47,749 bases of DNA from Purshia tridentata (taxonomy: Eukaryota; Streptophyta; Magnoliopsida; Rosales; Rosaceae). The stretch is from NCBI GenBank assembly GCA_003254885.1, contig QANT01008117.1, positions 514 through 48,262 on the forward strand. The letters run 5' to 3'. The notes under the pieces were generated by a model, which searched no databases, was not told the origin of the DNA, and worked only from the letters and a program-made list of their open reading frames with translations. The translations under genes were made by a program, and so were the position numbers. Shown here piece after piece: positions 46,556 through 47,749 of the stretch; the first letter of the stretch is position 1; every line of letters begins with the position of its first letter.

Positions 46556-47749
46556 GTCACACTGCCATGTTGTGTTATAGTCAAACACCATAATTTATTC
46601 AATTTTCAAGTCTTCTCTATTTATAACACAGTCTATATATATATATATAATTTTTTTTTCTTATAGTCTAATTTTCTTTTTCAATGAATTATTATTATTT
46701 TTTTTGGTGTGCTATTTTGAAAATGAAGAAAATGAGGAGTCCTAGTGTTGAAGGTGACACTTTCCTATATTGCACACAACCATCCACTCCAAATTTTGAC
46801 ATTTCGATTACTTCACGATGGTCATTTTATGGTTGCACTGTTTGATATGAGATTATAATTAATCTTGAAAGTTACGCTTTTTTGTGGCTTAAAGATATTT
46901 AGGGACATGAACGTGTTTCATAAAAAATTAAGACTTCCAAGTATCACTTAGCACATCGCTATTGTAATCAAGTTAATTAGACATTGTTTTGTCCTACGTG
47001 AGTCTAGGGTCATATGGCAAGCTTTTTGTGGTAAATAATTGATTTGTAAGGGTGGTACTAGGTGACTATATGACTGCACAACCCATAGGAGAACAAGCAA
47101 GGCAGCGGGGCTAGGGCTAGGAGTATTGTTTTAGGGTCCGTTTGGTTCAAGTTTTTAAGTTCTATAAATGTCAAATCAATTACATTCCTAAGTTTGGTAA
47201 GTAGGAAATTATTTCTCGACCTAAAGGAAATAATTTTCTCTTATTAGGAAGAAAATAAAAACTCAGAGAAAATAAAACCTTTGTTAGAGTTTGGATTTTG
47301 ATTTTTCCTTTTAGAAAAACATTTATTGCTTATTTTATGTACTACAGTAATATTGATATTTTATTAAACTAATTAAAATAAATATTATTTTTATTTAATA
47401 CATAAAGGAATAATTGAAAATTAAACTAATTTTATTTTTTATTCCTACACAAACCGAAAAAGGAAATGTAATTTTATATCCCTTACACTTTGTAAAAAGC
47501 ATTCTGCCAATCAAATTGACCTTTAAAAAAATAAAAAAGCAAATGTTGCTAATTTATTTTTAATAAAATAATAGAAAATAAAATAAAATTGATAAGACTC
47601 ACCGGGGTGTGGTCGATCACACCCAAGACTTTCTACTGCAATAAAACGTCAAAAATATTGAATAATATTGCAAATAAATTGAAAAAAGAAAAGAAAAAGG
47701 AAAGTGAGAGAGAGATAGAAGAAACAAAGACTGGAAGACTGGGAAGAAG
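46556..47749 (+). promoter_or_regulatory. Second copy of the kinase promoter and 5' UTR start, cut by the window edge
   Basis: 46556-46850 and 47520-47749 match 34905-35381 in order. The final base matches 35381. Differences are scattered substitutions and small indels (for example, 'gagagaatcatagaag' in copy 1 is shorter here). An insert of about 670 bp interrupts this copy. By comparison with copy 1 the kinase ATG would fall roughly 750 bp past the edge. Confidence 0.85.
46850..47520. mobile_element. Insertion in the second promoter copy
   Basis: About 670 bp has no counterpart in copy 1. It includes 'gggtccgtttggttcaag' (near 47135), a start familiar from plant MITEs, and 'cacaaaccgaa' (near 47448), which weakly mirrors it. 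No clean target duplication could be defined, so it may be one insert or two. Confidence 0.45.

Noticed and set aside
1..47749. CRISPR arrays, operons, bacterial terminators or phage genes
   Set aside because: The window is plant nuclear DNA; the repeats lack regular spacers and genes have introns.

Overview
The window looks like AT-rich nuclear DNA from a flowering plant, probably a eudicot. All four recognisable genes are plant-type, are split by GT-AG introns (one apparent GC-AG), and sit in spacer DNA full of plant transposons: Ty1/copia, LINE, Mutator-like, hAT-like and Helitron. One ambiguous base (N) lies at 3260. Species cannot be named from sequence alone.

Layout. Positions 1-4560 are AT-rich spacer with four successive local duplications and one GC-rich hAT-like transposon end. 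An Aha1 N-domain Hsp90 co-chaperone gene (+, 4872-7700, 6 exons, 211 aa) follows, with a perfect three-unit heat shock element upstream. From about 9000 to 14480 lies a dead Ty1/copia element, interrupted by two solo LTRs that each have their own target-site duplication. A gene on the minus strand (18169-15787, 4 exons, 650 aa) encodes an RRM protein of the REPRESSOR OF SILENCING 3 type. From memory, the Arabidopsis Aha1-N gene (At5g58110) and ROS3 (At5g58130) are also near neighbours, so this pair looks like old microsynteny. Two non-autonomous Mutator-like elements (19373-20287 and 20400-21423) with 9-bp target duplications occupy the next spacer.

The third gene (+, 22447-29537, 10 exons, 395 aa) is a CCCH zinc-finger, FG-containing nucleoporin of the NUP42/hCG1 type. 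Its introns carry a LINE fragment and tandem LTR-like repeats. After a stretch of broken copia material (about 30440-32310), a minisatellite and a 1388-bp Helitron (33349-34736), the fourth gene (+, 36128-39244, 2 coding exons, 417 aa) encodes a Raf-like kinase of the STY13/Raf22/Raf28 group. Downstream is a Helitron-derived block with 3' ends at 44836 and 45601, one part of which carries a MATE-transporter exon.

The last 1.2 kb (about 46556-47749) repeats the promoter and 5' UTR start of the kinase gene, interrupted by an insert of about 670 bp. A second copy of the kinase gene, or a promoter-only duplication, is therefore expected just beyond the right edge. The four genes do not form a pathway: they serve Hsp90 activation, RNA-linked DNA demethylation, mRNA export and kinase signalling. 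The most distinctive observations are the heat shock element, the nested solo LTRs, the Helitron array with a captured exon, the duplicated kinase promoter with a conserved palindrome, and the recent in-frame duplication inside the ROS3-like gene.
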